A stretch of DNA of 64,000 nt from Tubiluchus corallicola (GCA_030141605.1 JAQGDQ010000033.1:987214-1051213); one strand, 5' to 3'; positions 50,601-63,375 are shown, counted from the first letter of the stretch. Notes: generated by a model from the sequence alone, not told the origin. Numbers and translations: made by a program.

Positions 50601-53600
50601 AGATGAATAGATATGTTAGGGTGCAAAAAGTGCATATTTAAATACATGTACTATATTATTTAAAAACAAGTGCATAAGTGTTCTTTAAACACAGATATTT
50701 GGTAGTAAAGCAAATAATACAGCACCTATGCACTCAATGAGCTGGAGCTATTTCTAGACGAACAGGAGTCATATGCTTTATTAATTATCTACATGGTAGT
50801 AAATGACCAAAAAAAAAACAGATTTCAGTTTATTAGTTTATTAGTATAGTTATTTTGGGCACTTTTGTTTTGAAATGTAAGTTGAGCTGTTTCTAACATC
50901 AAAGTTTATAATATTTTGTAAATTGCAAAGTATAACCTATAAATTAAGTTAAATCATCTAATGTAAGCAATAAAAAAGGATTTAATAAGGGCAAATATAA
51001 AAGGCACATAGACTGTAAACAAAGTAAGACTACGAAATGATCCAAGAAGGACTTGTAGTAAAAATGTCAGAAGAAAGATTGGCTGAAGTCTGATACCCAA
51101 AAGACCTGTTTACCCAACTGTAAAAGAAACAAGTGCCCCACATACTGTACTTTTAAATAAAATAAAGCTAAACTGATGAATCATACTTTAAACATTTTGT
51201 GTCTGGCAACATGCCAATAATATCAGACATTTGCTTTAAAAACACACATATGGAGTCACACGCACATGAATAATAAATACTCTAACTCTCAATCTGGAGC
51301 CATGAAGCAAATGCATTTTCTTGGTCATGTGCCATAAATATATCAAGCAAGTGGCAGATGTTTTCAACACTGAAAGCAGCCTGTAAAAGAGGAAGACTTT
51401 TTATCCATTCCACATTTTAGTGGAATGTAGGATGAATAAAATTATTTGCCAACGTGATGAAAATTCTACATTTTTACACATTTCCTATAAACATTTGTTT
51501 GTGAAACCTTACTCATTTATAGCTTTTTTGTTACATATGGCTTTTGATAAAACAACTTATTACTAATTACGATAGAACTATCCTGCGAATTCTGTAGAAC
51601 TACATGCAATGTTGATTCTTTTATTTCATATTTTAAACATCTGTTAAATGTAATAATCTTACTCTAGATAAGAAATAGGATTTAAAATGGTTTTGACTGG
51701 TCTTTTTACAGTTTATTCTTTTTAAATAGTCATGACTTTTATTAATAATGTAAACTCACTGTACTCAGTGTTCTGCAATATGATTGCTAATAAACCTTAA
51801 ACTTACTAACTCACTTACTTACTATGCACAATTTTCCAGTCTGCAAAACATCTAGATTTAGAATATGATGTAACATAACACATGTTTGCAAATTTTAATG
51901 TAAATTAGCAAATGTACATGTTTAATCACAATTAAAAAAGTTGAATATATATATATATATATGATTAACGACTGAATATAAAACTCACAGCTGTTGAACC
52001 AGTAAATGCTACTTTATCTACATCAGTGTGTGTGGCAAGCATACTTCCAAATGCACCACCACCCGTCATCACATTGAACACACCAGGAGGCAGACCTGCT
52101 TCAGCACAAATTTCAGCTAATAACAATGCTGTCAGCCTATAATTTAAAATAAAACCTATTAGTAAAGCAATAGAGCAGATATAACTGTCAAGTTCAAGTA
52201 TCAGATTAAAGATCTTGATAGGTAAATGAGCGCTCTTTTCATATGGCTAGATTAATGCATTTATTTTGTTTTTTCCAGGAAAACCTACACCAAAAACCAT
52301 ACAAAATACTTTTCAGTTTAATGTATGCAACTCTTCAATACAGAAGCACAATTTAAGGAGCATTTGTAACTGTAAATCATCTAAATCAAAAAGTAAAACA
52401 ATGCAGGTAGCATTGTGTATCATAAATGTGAGATTATGTAAATTACTGCCACTGAAGTTTAAAAATACATTTTAATGTAGTGGTAAACATACTCTATCAA
52501 AAAGTGAATTCAAATCGAATTGAATTTGCAAGTTTCGAACGTGAATCAAACCAAGTTTCAGCATTTTTGGAGTGGGAATCGCATTCGAATTCTGTTTCAA
52601 ACATTTTCGAATCACTAATAAAAAGCGTTCTCACAAAGATGATGCATATTACTTGATTTTGTTCTGCAGTAAAAAAATTAATAATTTGTTTGGAAATTGC
52701 TCACACAAACTATAGCTGAGTTATGCTGACTGCATGATGTTTCAAACGTGTAATGATAATGTGTAGCTGAATTATTTAAATATATAATTTCAGATTCCAA
52801 TTAAATTCGAACTAAAAAAACTCGTTCAAATCAAATGTGACCCTAGGCTCACCTTTATTGTCATGTGAAGTGTCAAAATACTTTTAACTATAAAACTGCC
52901 CCCAAACCTTTCTACTACATCCTTGAACTGCTTACTGAAAAGACTGTGTCTTTCAAGTGAACACCCTAAGCAAATGTGCAGGAAAATGGTGTTTTGAACA
53001 CATATAGCTTTAGAATTTGGCAAATTCCAAACCTTGTATATGTAGCTGGTTTCAGCACAACTGTGTTGCCCATTGCTAAAGCAGGACAGATCTTCCATGT
53101 AAGAAGCATGATTGGAAAATTCCAGGGAACAATTCCAGTAATGACACCTATACATCATCATACAAATGATACATTTGCAACAAACATAAGTAATGGACTG
53201 ACAATTAATTTTACCAAAATATATTTGCATAAGGATTACAACACCAAATGCTAATTGTTAAATTGCAAAAAACATATAAAATGTATACATCTTACACCTG
53301 AGAATTCTCACTGACTGCAGCCACACTTTGTTTCATGTCTCACAGTTAAGATAACTAAGAGACAAACATTCTAGGCTTTATTCACTCACTAAAAAACTAC
53401 AAAAATTTTTGCGGCTTGTCAAGTTACAGAACGGATTCAGACAGAATTATTTACCTCTGAAAATCTTTTTGTGACAAGTCCATTTGATCATTTATAAGTT
53501 AGTGAATCATAATTTGTAAATGGTATCTAATGGACTTGGCATAAAAAGATTTTAAGAGACAAATATTTGAATCTTACAAATTACAATTGAAATGTAAGTG

Positions 53601-56600
53601 CAAGTACGATTCTAAAAACAAACCAATTGGCTTCCAGTTGGCCATTTCCTCTTCCATAAGCTGAGCCCATCCTGCATGGTGATAAAAATGCCTTGCAACC
53701 AATGGAATGTCACAATCTCTCATTTCGCGAAATGACTTTCCATTATCAAGACTTCCAATGACACTCAGAAGTCGTTGATGTTTCTGAACGTGGCGTGCAA
53801 TGCTGAAAATCCACATTTAATAGCACTTAATAAACTGAAAGTTAATGCATGCAAGACGTCATTATGCAAAAACATGAATATTTCTAAAATATGGCGAAAA
53901 GAGAATCAAAGACATCTCGCAACATGATTCACACTGATATACTTGCATGGGTGCTAAATTTCTTCTCATGATCATGTCCTAAAATAGTTTGTGTTAATGT
54001 ACCTCTGGGGAATTGTTCAGAGATTATAGAAAGTTAAAAGGAAACTAACTGTTGATGACTCGTCGAGATTGAATGATCTTTGATATACATTATGCTTATT
54101 TACAATTACTTTTTATAAGAGAATAGCAGAAAAAATTGTCCAAGCTTGGAACTCTGAAAAGCAAAGCAATATTAAACAAAACAATTTTAAAATCTGGATT
54201 TGAAATAATATTTACCTGTACAGATATCTAGCTCTCACATGACCTGGTAAGGTGCTCCAGGTTTGGAAAGCTTTTCTTGCAGAAGCAACAGCTTTGTCTG
54301 CGTCCTCTTGAGTTCCATTCACAGTTTTAGCTAATCCCTCACCGGTTGCAGGACACTTAGTTTCATAAAATTTTCGGCCATCTGGTAGGTACCACTTATT
54401 GTCAATGAAGTGCCCAAATGTTCCATTGTTATGGTCAGCCAACCATTTCTGTTAAAGTAGCCACTGACATCAATATTTAACATAGCCAACACAAATAACA
54501 ACAAAGTGGAAAAACAGAATTTTGTAAAATTAAAAGATATTTACAGGTTATTTTGTTACAGGTTTAACTGAAAATGTAGAGTACATTGACTCCAGAAATA
54601 AACTCGGAAAGAAACAGACAAGATTATGCTCTTGAAAAACGAATTGAACAATCTTTTTTGCGGACATATTTCTTTCAAGAAACACAAGTAATTTGTGTAA
54701 ATGTAAATCAGAAGCAGGATTAAGCTGAGCTATTTCCGTTTATGCATCGTGAAGTGTGCAGTACAATTTTACCTTGATTTAAACAGCACTTTATAAAGTC
54801 TGGTAGTTTCTGCTTAATAAAACTCCCAGAGTCTTAATAACAGTCTTAATAAACAGCATTCATATTATGTTGCAGCTGATGTTAAGCATATGCAATTGCT
54901 AAAATACAGTATATAAACATTACACCTTAAATATCATGTCACATACTTGTCACTGTTGTTAACTATACGTGACCTTTACATAAATTAATGATCTGTTTCC
55001 TAAAAAGGTGTATTGTCTTTCAATTTCAATTAGTTAGTTTTATCACTCTTGTCAGTTAAATGTATATTCAGCTTTATTTTTCTTAATACAGATCGTTTCA
55101 CATAATTATAAAGAATAAAGTATATTCTGGTGATGGTTCTGTTCATTTAAAAAACTTTCGTGCGTTACTTTGCATAATAGGTTTACATCCAGTTCTGCGC
55201 GCTATCGTTTTATTATAGTTTAACATGATACGAAAATATCCGACTAAGTTATGTGCTGGCAAACAATTAATCAAGCAAGTGAAACAGCACAATTGTATCT
55301 AGAGTGCAAACAATGTCAGTGTTTTTTGCTATTTTTGACTGTACTGCTATTTTCATTGATATGTTTCGACTCGATACAATTGAATTTCGATTTTCATGTG
55401 AAAGCTTTTTTCAAATTATGCGACTATGTTTTTTGGTTTGGTAATCGTATTTACTCTTCACTACCGAGGCACTGTACAAGTTGGATATTCTATGCACTGT
55501 ACAAATTGAAACGGCATAAATATTAGGATTTTGGTAATCTCAGTCACAAATTTCTACAAGAAACTTCTTTTACTTACTTTTGCAGTTTGTACCATTTTCA
55601 TGTACTATGTGGCACATGAGTAGAAGAAACCTTCATCACATGAAGCAATGCATGAGCTTGCATTAAGGAAGCCAAAGATAATGCATCTTTCCATTAAGCA
55701 ATGCTTGGAAGTGGCGCTGACAAGGCACTGGCATAGATTATGTCTGGTCTTTTGCTGGATTACTGATCTTGAAGGCAAATTTTTCTTAGAATTCTACCCC
55801 TCCCAATGTCTACAATTGACATAATGGGCATATGATGACGATGAGTCAAGTTAAGAAAAATTTGGAATTTTAATCTCAGACTATTTTTTCGATTTTATTC
55901 AGATTTGCAGGAAATGCACCTGGATTCGATTATTGTGCAACAAATATTTGTACTTTAAGCACGTCTATAGTATGACTTAGAATACAGTGGTTCCATTTTC
56001 ATTGGACAATTAAAGATATACTCCAACTGTAAGTGTACATAGCCAAGACTAACAGAAGTTGATTGATGAAAATGCAGTGTGGTTATAGCAAAACAATTGC
56101 TTCAACTTTCAGCGTGACTTTGAGTGAAGGTGATGGATCTAAGAATGGGGACTTAAAATTCAACTATTTATTTTTAGACACTACTGAAGCTATCACAAAA
56201 AACACTTTCTTTTTTCATTTTGTTATTGATTTTGTTGTCTATTACTGGAAAATATGGTCTTATTAAATGTTGCGCTGGTTTTAGTATCAATTTTTTTTAA
56301 CAATTTAGCTTTTTATTGTAGTAATTCAGGACCGTGCCTAAATGGTTTTGAAATGCAGCTAGTCATCTTACCCACTATTTTATTAAGCAGTGGCTACTGC
56401 ACAAATTAGTAGTCTCACAATGCAAACAGGAGTCTGACTATAATGATAAGTTTGGCAATGACTATAATATGGATTAGCTAACAAGTTTATCAGAGCCAAT
56501 TTGCCCGGCAAAATTTATCTATGAATCAGTCAATTGTGTTTCAGTATCTGACAGCGTTGTTGATTAATACCAACCGTTTCCAGTTGTTAATTCTTTTTGA

Positions 56601-57604
56601 TAGACAGTTAAGGACTTTTATTTATAATAATAATTATATGTTGTTCAATGCTTACACGACTTAAAGGTTCACTGACACCCTGGGAAACACTTGGTGTTAG
56701 AATTCACTTCTAGCTAGCGAAATATAAGTAAACAGGTTTATTTCTTTATAAACTTGTGTGTTTAGCTCTGGTTAGCACTGAAACACTTCAAATTTAGTGG
56801 CGAAGAGAGACATTTTGCGAAAAAGGGAAAATCAGGGAAGAAAGCAGAAATGACCCTCGCTGTATTTATATGTAGGCAAACTCAAATGGTAATAGAGGGA
56901 TTGGGGCATATGAGTGATTTGGTCGATAATCATATTAAAAATAGCATTAATAATATATTGTTACTTATTATTCATTTAGCTTAAAACCATTATTATGGCC
57001 TTACAGGTACATGCAATTTTGCTTATTTTCCTTTTTAGTGTCACTATTGCATAGCCAAAATTAATTTGTTTGCTATTAGGCTTTTAATTAGTTAGTTTTA
57101 CCCATAGAATTCTTTATTAATTTTGTTTTCACTTTGTTTTACGTAAATTTGCATAATTTTATTTACTATAATTGTTTGCCATCAATTTAATTTTGATCTA
57201 TTCCTATTCTATTCTTTATTTTGTTCTAAAAGTAATATTAATATTTGCTCGCCATGCTGAAATTAGTAGACTCATTATTTAGGGATGGCAGACTAGATCC
57301 ATCCGGTCCTTCTATAAGCTTTGTAACTCATTGTTATATGCTATCTATGATTGTTATTCTGAAGGCAAAAATCAATAAATAATTATTAATATTAATTATT
57401 ATACTTTTTATAAATTCAATGGTAATAACTTTTGCCAATTGTAGTTAAGCCACGTAAGCCTTAAACAACAAATAAGACACTAAGTACTCTCTAGTTCAGA
57501 CTTGCCTTCGCTGCATCTGGACTTTCAGGTGCAGGACCATAACTCATGGTCTCGAAAATGTCTGAAATTGAATTTTCTTGCTTGACCGCTGCAGAGGCCG
57601 CCAT
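43216..57604 (-). CDS. ALDH16A1: Aldehyde dehydrogenase family 16 member A1, complete, fifteen exons
   Basis: Exons in transcript order: 57506-57604, 54216-54448, 53624-53802, 53033-53147, 51989-52136, 50212-50364, 49560-49757, 49116-49220, 46779-47021, 46283-46440, 45858-46025, 45323-45527, 45053-45238, 44356-44454, 43216-43416. They join in frame to 829 residues; the human protein has 802. Residues 1 to about 510 are a full ALDH domain with the oxyanion Asn180 (VPWNFP), general base Glu277 (LELGGKSP) and catalytic Cys311 (GQVCSAGSR). The rest is the second, ALDH-like domain of this family, without a catalytic Cys and ending [25 protein letters not shown] and ACPDEYPLL are near-identical to vertebrate ALDH16A1. 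The N-terminus [13 protein letters not shown] is also family-typical. The mammalian protein lacks the catalytic Cys and is thought inactive; this one looks able to oxidise aldehydes with NAD(P). The substrate is unknown. Intron 1 uses a GC donor. Confidence 0.95.
47522..47950. repeat. GT/GTT-rich minisatellite block with (CAT)n runs
   Basis: It is built of GTTGTT, GGTGTGGT and GTGGGT variants, with (CAT)n runs at about 47598-47631 and 47779-47803. Strand asymmetry is strong: G and T dominate the plus strand. A similar block lies 0.8 kb to the right. Confidence 0.8.
48750..48960. repeat. Second GT-rich minisatellite block
   Basis: It consists of GGTGTGG and TTGGTAGGGTG variants. It ends GTTTATGCGCAAAATTC, then GTTGGCTAGTAAACAT, close to the end of the first block (GTTTATGCATAAAATCT, then TTTGTCTAGTTAATAT), so the two blocks look like copies of one unit. 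Confidence 0.65.
50365..51988 (-). other. ALDH16A1 intron 5
   Basis: This is AT-rich intron sequence. A short AT run lies at 51945-51962. I see no gene or clear repeat in it. Confidence 0.6.
52478..52845 (-). mobile_element. hAT-like MITE, diverged copy in an ALDH16A1 intron
   Basis: Its reverse complement follows the element at 57745-58119: GAACGAGTTTTTTTAGTTCG, then AATAATTCAGC, then TTGAAACATCATGCA with AGCATAA after it. Length is 368 bp against 375. The ends are worn (TAGTGGTAAACAT on the left, TGTGACCCTA on the right), and no target duplication remains, so it is the older copy. Confidence 0.75.
54449..57505 (-). other. ALDH16A1: GC-AG intron 1 of ALDH16A1
   Basis: The donor reads GCGAAG followed by GCAAGT (GC at 57504-57505), and the acceptor is TTAACAG at 54449. 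The phase-0 GC site joins AAK to KWLADH, matching the family spacing. The GT four bases on would break the frame. The intron also contains the interspersed repeat at 56070-56450. Confidence 0.8.
56070..56450 (+). repeat. Unclassified interspersed repeat, copy 1
   Basis: It shares ordered blocks with 61150-61510: CTTTCAGCGTGACTTTGA, GGACTTAAAATT, TTTTTTCATTTTGTTATTG, GTAATTCAGGACCGTGCC followed by TAAATGG, AAGCAGTGGCTACTGCA and AATGCAAAC. No open frame or terminal repeat was seen. Both copies are in the same orientation. Confidence 0.65.
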
Positions 57605-57607
57605 ATT
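57595..57607 (-). promoter_or_regulatory. Possible YY1-type motif over the ALDH16A1 start codon
   Basis: The start codon context AATATGGCGGCC on the minus strand matches the known YY1 element AANATGGCGGC, which in TATA-less promoters often overlaps the first ATG. This is a motif match only. Confidence 0.35.
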
Positions 57608-57744
57608 GGCATGTTCAATAAGACTTGCCAGACATATCACATCGAGAAAAAGCTACATGTTCTCATTCTTTACGGCTAATAGTAAATAACTAGTTCTAAT
57701 AATTATAGTTGTCTCTAATTTTTACAAAATACATGCATAAACGA

Positions 57745-58119
57745 TAGGGGTGAGCATCGAACGTTCGAGTTCGAAAGTTCGAATCGAATTCGAACGAGTT
57801 TTTTAGTTCGAATCCAAAACTATAGATTCGAATAATTCAGCACTTCAATCACACATGTTCTTTATCACTAAAACGATTGAAACATCATGCAATTAGCATA
57901 ATTTAGCTGTGATTTCTGCACACAATTTTAAAGAAATTACTAGTCGTTTTATTACAGAAGAAAATCTAGTGATATGCATGATCTTTGTAAGACTAATTTT
58001 TGCTGGTGGTTCGAAAATCTTTCGATCTCAATTCGAATTCGAAACACTGAAGTTCGGTTCGATTCGAAAGTCACAAATTCGGTTCGAATTCGCTTTCCGG
58101 TAGAGAATGTTCACCCCTA
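57745..58119 (+). mobile_element. hAT MITE, 375 bp, with perfect 8-bp target duplication
   Basis: It is flanked on both sides by ATAAACGA (57737-57744 and 58120-58127). The ends are TAGGGGTGAGCATC and, inverted, TAGGGGTGAACATTC. The inside is rich in TTCGAATTCGAA-type palindromic motifs near both ends, so the arms can pair. The 8-bp duplication and the AGGGGTG terminus point to the hAT superfamily. There is no transposase. It sits 141 bases upstream of the ALDH16A1 start codon, inside the likely promoter. Confidence 0.88.
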
Positions 58120-61100
58120 ATAAACGAAAATAAAATTTTAGTATAAAACAGATAAGACAAGGGTTGACGAAAAGGCCAACCATCATCATGTCAGCCACCC
58201 CTTTCTCAAATTAAAATAAAACTATTTCGCAGAATAAAATTTTCATATTTCTTTTGCGTTTATTCGGTAATTTGCTGATGTTTTTATTTACCGTGAGAGA
58301 GAAATGAGTTAAAATCGTGAGCTCGCGGCAAAGCGGCAGCGCAATGTGCGAGCTTAGTGGGTAACTATAACAATAAAATTTTCTTTGTAGATTCTACAGC
58401 TATACACTTTTGTTTTGTTTTTCTATATATAAATTAGCACTGAAAGTAAATAAAAAGTATGATCTCTGGTGTAGCTAATATCAATAGGTCCCGACGTGAC
58501 TTACGACTATTCTACGACGAATCATATCCGTAATGACCGAGAATGACACAAACTAACATGTAAATGTTATCATATGCAAATACAAAAGAGATGATTAATA
58601 CGTTAAGCCAATATGCATAATTATGAAACATAGAAATGTTTTCATGGCTTATAATTTATCATCTATAGTGTGCACGCTGCTTTCAAAATTGTAATACAAA
58701 CGCCTTTGGGTTCATATTACCTAAAACAGTAACTGTGAAAGTTACAAAAATAATTTGGTAACAACTAACAATCAAGTTTTATTCACAAATCACAAAACAA
58801 CGAAAATATTTTTGTACAGACAAAAATTTGCTTGACGTAGAGTTGCATTCTAATAATAGTAATTATAATGACGACTATAAACAGCACAATTATCAAAACA
58901 GAGTGAAAATTATGCAAAATACAATACTTTGTTTACCTACACTTAACAAGAGTTATAGCCAAATGCAACCAATAACTCCAATTTCAATCATGGTATACTT
59001 TTAAGTGTAATTAACCTCAAGTATAATAGATTTTGAACATAAGCAAGATCAAGTATTGTAATTTAAATGAGAGACAAGCTAAACGTCTCAGACACAAAAT
59101 TTTGTATTTCAGTACCATTATTGAGCTATAGGCAAAATGCACTGCAAACATAAAAAACAACTGTTTTACTCTCATTTTAACAGCAATCGCAGATATTATA
59201 CATTTATCTTTATCATAATCAGTACCAAGTAAAAATTCTAACAACACTTAGTCTTGGGTGCACAGTTTTATATAACTACATTTTTTATATACAGTTAAGT
59301 CAAGTTTGGGGACATACTTTTTACGTAATAATATTCAGTTTTTAAAGTGCAAATAAATGAAAAAAATTACAATTCTAGCAAACAGACAAAGTAAGGCACA
59401 TGTCATTAATTATAGTCAAGAACCATTTAAATTCATATAAAAATAATAAAGCGAATACTAATAAAGTAAGCAAGCTTGATAAACAAATTTTTGAATCACT
59501 ACAAAAAACTTGATTAATCTTTGGAGTTGATATCACGAAAATAAGCCATTGTGTTTTTGTTCTTTTATACCACATTACAGATACTTATTTCTGCTAGCAA
59601 AAATCATGTCTAATAGATCAGCAGAAAGTGTGGTTCCACTCTTACAGTGGCATGTAAAAAAGTCCAATGACCTCAGCAAATAAATAAATCTAAGAAAGCT
59701 TACAAGCACTAATGACTGGAACTGATTATTACAAATACAAAAATTCCATATTATCATCTATTATTATACATATAGTTACATATAGTTAATATTACTTAGA
59801 TGTTATAAATTTACACTATAAAGAAATATACTTTAGACAATTAAGACAAGTATGCACTAACGTAAATATGAAAACATCAAATCATTCAATTAGTAGACTA
59901 CAACTTAGCAAAAAAGATCTACATTTAAATTTAGTAAAAAAATTATTACAATTTCAGATAAGTTACTGGATAAATGAAAAATAAAAACCCAGTTAACACT
60001 AACAAGTCCCAAGCAATTTTTTTCAAGAGGAGTCAGGTTATTATAACATTTTGCAAGCAAATCAAGAAGTTACTGGGTACTGGGTATTCGCATGAAAACA
60101 GGAAAATATCATTTTCTCAATGTTTGCATGAGTAAGATGGTTAAACAGGTCAAGCTACTAGGATGATAATGGGGACACACTACTGGATGGTAATGTCTTA
60201 GAAACCTGGCAAGCGGAAATGCTATGCAAAACTACTTGTATCAACTATTACACAAATGAGGAAAATGTAACGTAAATAACTTTTTCCCTACATGCTCCAA
60301 TGACAATACTTGACTAAACAATCCTGTAATTAATTCATCACCTGTTTTAGGCATTTTAGCCTAAAGTAAAATCAAATATAACTAGTTATCATCCCACATT
60401 AGACTACAACAAAGAATTAGTTCCATAAAATATCTACACACACATATACAAGTGAAAACCATATACCATATACATATTACCCTGGGTGTCCAGCACACGG
60501 TTTTGTAAAGACTGTGTACTTTTCAGTTTTGTAATGATTACATTTTTTGACACTTGATATTTCATTAACATAATGACCTGTGCTTTTATACTATTCACAA
60601 ATAATAATGAATTAGTCTTAGAAGACGAAAGTATGTGCAGTCCAATGTAGTAGTCGCCGTTTAATAAATCCACTAATAGACCAGCAATAAGTAGCCTTAA
60701 TAAACGACAGTTAAATTATGCGGCTGTCTGTCATAAGTGTGTGAATGTATTTGGTAAAATACAGTAAGTAACCACTTAACCCTAATTAAAATGTTATGCA
60801 CATATCCACAAGATGTTCACCAATGCTAACTAAATGCATCACCTTTACCAATTTTGTAAAACATGTACTGGCTGTCAATTTTAGGTACATGTAGTTAATT
60901 CTCTCATCCTTTTTTATAAGAAATGCATACACACAAACTTATGCATTTAGTCTAATTTCTTTTAAATTATTTTATTTAATCCAAAATTTAGTCCATTTGC
61001 CTGACACAATTTAACACATTACACACAAAAACTTTGCTTACAGGCTTAAGTAGACATACTGCAGTCAGCTGAATCACATGCATACGGAATGAATCTACCG

Positions 61101-61149
61101 TACAAGTTTATTAAATAGACTAAAATGTACTTTAGCAGCTGTACATGCA

Positions 61150-61510
61150 GGGCAATTATGCTGGAACAGTAGACTTTAACTTCAGTGTGATTTTGACTAA
61201 GCAGAGGTGAATTTAGGAAACTGGACTTAAATTTTAATTGCGTATCTTAAAAATAAGCAATTAATAAAAAATATATTTTATTTTTTCATTCTGCTATTGT
61301 TTTTGTCATATAATACTGAAAAAATTTAGTCTAATTAAAAGGCACATTGGTTCTATTATCCGAATTTTCTTAACAATAATTTCTATGGGGGTAATTCCAG
61401 ACAGTGCCTAAATGGATCTAGAATGTAGTTGCTTTTTATCGGTGCCTTTACCAAGTGGCCACTACTGCATAATGAATGCTTACTAATGCAAACCTCCACA
61501 ATACAAATTT
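61150..61510 (+). repeat. Unclassified interspersed repeat, copy 2
   Basis: This is the partner of 56070-56450: CTTCAGTGTGATTTTGA, GGACTTAAATTTT, TTTTTTCATTCTGCTATTG, GTAATTCCAGACAGTGCC followed by TAAATGG, AAGTGGCCACTACTGCA and AATGCAAAC appear in the same order with similar spacing. Confidence 0.65.
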
Positions 61511-62299
61511 TGGATAATCTTGAACACTTTTTTTAAAATTAATATTATCTGTCCTGACAGACGTATTTGCAACTGACAGATGTATTTGCAAGTAGGACAA
61601 TTTTTGTTCAATAAGTTCTTGTAGACTTAAATGCCCTTTACATAATTTTAAATTTTTGCAAGTTAAAAAATTCATGTAAACCTTATATCGCCTGCCTAAG
61701 TAAAATATGATCCAGTAATTAGAACAGCAACAGCCATAGAACAAAGCCTAGAAAGTGCATATGAAAAAACACTGCAGTCATTGTGACCACATAAAAAATT
61801 CCAAGAATTAGATTAATCTATTACTTCTTCAATCAATCCTGTCATCATTAGTTTCATGACAGTAATAGTGCACTGAGATCACAGAAGTTTCTGCTTATAT
61901 GCAGTTCCTGCACTACAAGTACAAAGACTAGAAAAAGCAAGCAAAAAACCGAAAGTAACAAGAGCTTGTTTGTTTCGATATTACATTCTAGCATTTTTGT
62001 TATGACGTAGTCTAAGCCGAAACTAAATTTCTGCGAGCAATTTATGGACAAACATTTAGGATTACGTGATTTGCAAAACTAAGTTCATAAAATGCATGAG
62101 AACAATAGGCAATAGAGAAGAAATGCTAAATTGTGAAACACTGAAAATGAGAATGGTGCAAATACATTCTGCATGTGTAGTAAAAAGAATACATTCAAAT
62201 GATAGCTAGTAAAAATTTAATACAATACACAATATTTCATTAGTTTTTCTTTGGCTAGAAAACCAATCACCACTAATCAGTCCTCCAGCAATTTTGTGT

Positions 62300-62305
62300 T
62301 TTATT
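62300..62305 (-). terminator. Polyadenylation signal AATAAA of TSG101
   Basis: A canonical AATAAA on the minus strand lies 38 bases past the TSG101 stop codon. Confidence 0.65.
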
Positions 62306-62343
62306 CTCGAGACCGAGGTTGTATCTAGACATAAAGAATATGC

Positions 62344-63375
62344 CTAGAACACTCTCATTGGTTGGACAACTTCACTCAGCCCTGCCTTTTCCCTGCATTT
62401 TTTCATGAGTGCCCGTAGCATGAACTGCTTTCGAGACAATTCTCGAACATGCTACAAAATAGAACAAACATACATTAGTAAACTTTATGTTAACTTCCAC
62501 ATGTTTTGGTATGAAACAGCAGTTGGGAAATAACAAAAAAATATAACAGTATGACACAACGGCCAAAGATACTAAAAAAAGAAATCTTTTTGAGACTATG
62601 AGAAAAACTGATTTGACCTAATCAAATACATTTTGGTGAGAGTTATCAACTACTGATGACATCACAAACTAACATAATTTTCAACACTAAAAATATTCCT
62701 GTTGCACATGTTTGCAAGTATGAAGTACAGTGCTACTGTAAGATGTTCAGTGTGTTGTACTATAACTAGGCAAGTTTTAAGATAAAAATTCAAATTTCAA
62801 ATTTACAACTATGCTCACGCATGAGCTGTCGAATGTATGTAGTTTGTCACAAACTAACACATTTGAACTGAAAGGTACAGTACCTGTTTTTTGGGCAACG
62901 CATTTTCAAAATGCAGGCACGTTTACCCGTCTAACTAGCGAAAGATGAAATGCAAGTAACAATGAGGAACTAGCGACGCCAATGCAAAATTGTGTTTGTG
63001 TGGTGATAATTCTTTCACATAAGTTATTTTTGAAAAAACAGTACGTTCCCTTTCTATATTTTAAAGAGTAGATTGTTTTCCGTTTCAGATTGGGTATGGT
63101 TTTGCTTTAAGCTTAAATGTTAAATTTGAAAATACCTGAAAATAAAGTGCAGTTTCAAAGTGATCCTTGTTTAAAAACTGTGATGTACAGTAACATATGC
63201 AAATGTTCTTTAAGCATTTGTCATTACTGCAGTCTCAAACTATTTAAAAGGTGTAGGCAAATTTTTACCAACCTTTAAGAAAACATCTATTTCTATGACA
63301 CCTTTTCGTAATGCTTCTCCTAAATAATATATAGCATCTTGTGTTGCGTTTTCATCAGCAAATGCAGTTAGCAAT
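62344..63375 (-). CDS. TSG101: TSG101 (ESCRT-I subunit), last two exons only
   Basis: Exons: 63273-63375 and 62344-62451, joined by a GT-AG intron in phase 0. The first exon begins with the last base of a codon and the gene continues past the right edge. The 69 visible residues are the C-terminal steadiness box: AIYYLGEALRKGVIEIDVFL, then HVRELSRKQFMLRALMKKCR and a short tail ending in MRVF. The vertebrate protein has nearly the same sequence here. TSG101 recognises ubiquitinated cargo and PTAP-type motifs with its N-terminal UEV domain, which is not in this window. Its C-terminal part anchors it in ESCRT-I on endosomes and limits its own abundance. The tail after KCREKAGLS differs from the vertebrate SDLY end. 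Confidence 0.93.
62452..63272 (-). other. Last intron of TSG101
   Basis: This is AT-rich sequence between a GT donor at 63271-63272 and an AG acceptor at 62452-62453. I see nothing else in it. Confidence 0.75.

Larger units (their letters stand above)
57605..62343. other. Intergenic region between TSG101 and ALDH16A1
   Basis: The ALDH16A1 promoter and the TSG101 3' UTR lie here. Apart from the hAT MITE at 57745-58119 and the repeat at 61150-61510 I see only AT-rich sequence. The minus-strand frames of 60-100 codons have no domain and look like chance. Confidence 0.55.

Noticed and set aside
52976-53254. Plus-strand open frame of 92 codons
   Set aside because: It is the shadow of the ALDH16A1 exon at 53033-53147, whose minus-strand translation (VPWNFP) is clearly the real one.
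58981-60680. Minus-strand open frames of 60-80 codons downstream of TSG101
   Set aside because: They are AT-rich, rich in Leu, Ile, Phe and Lys, lack domains and splice support, and look like chance frames in AT-rich DNA.
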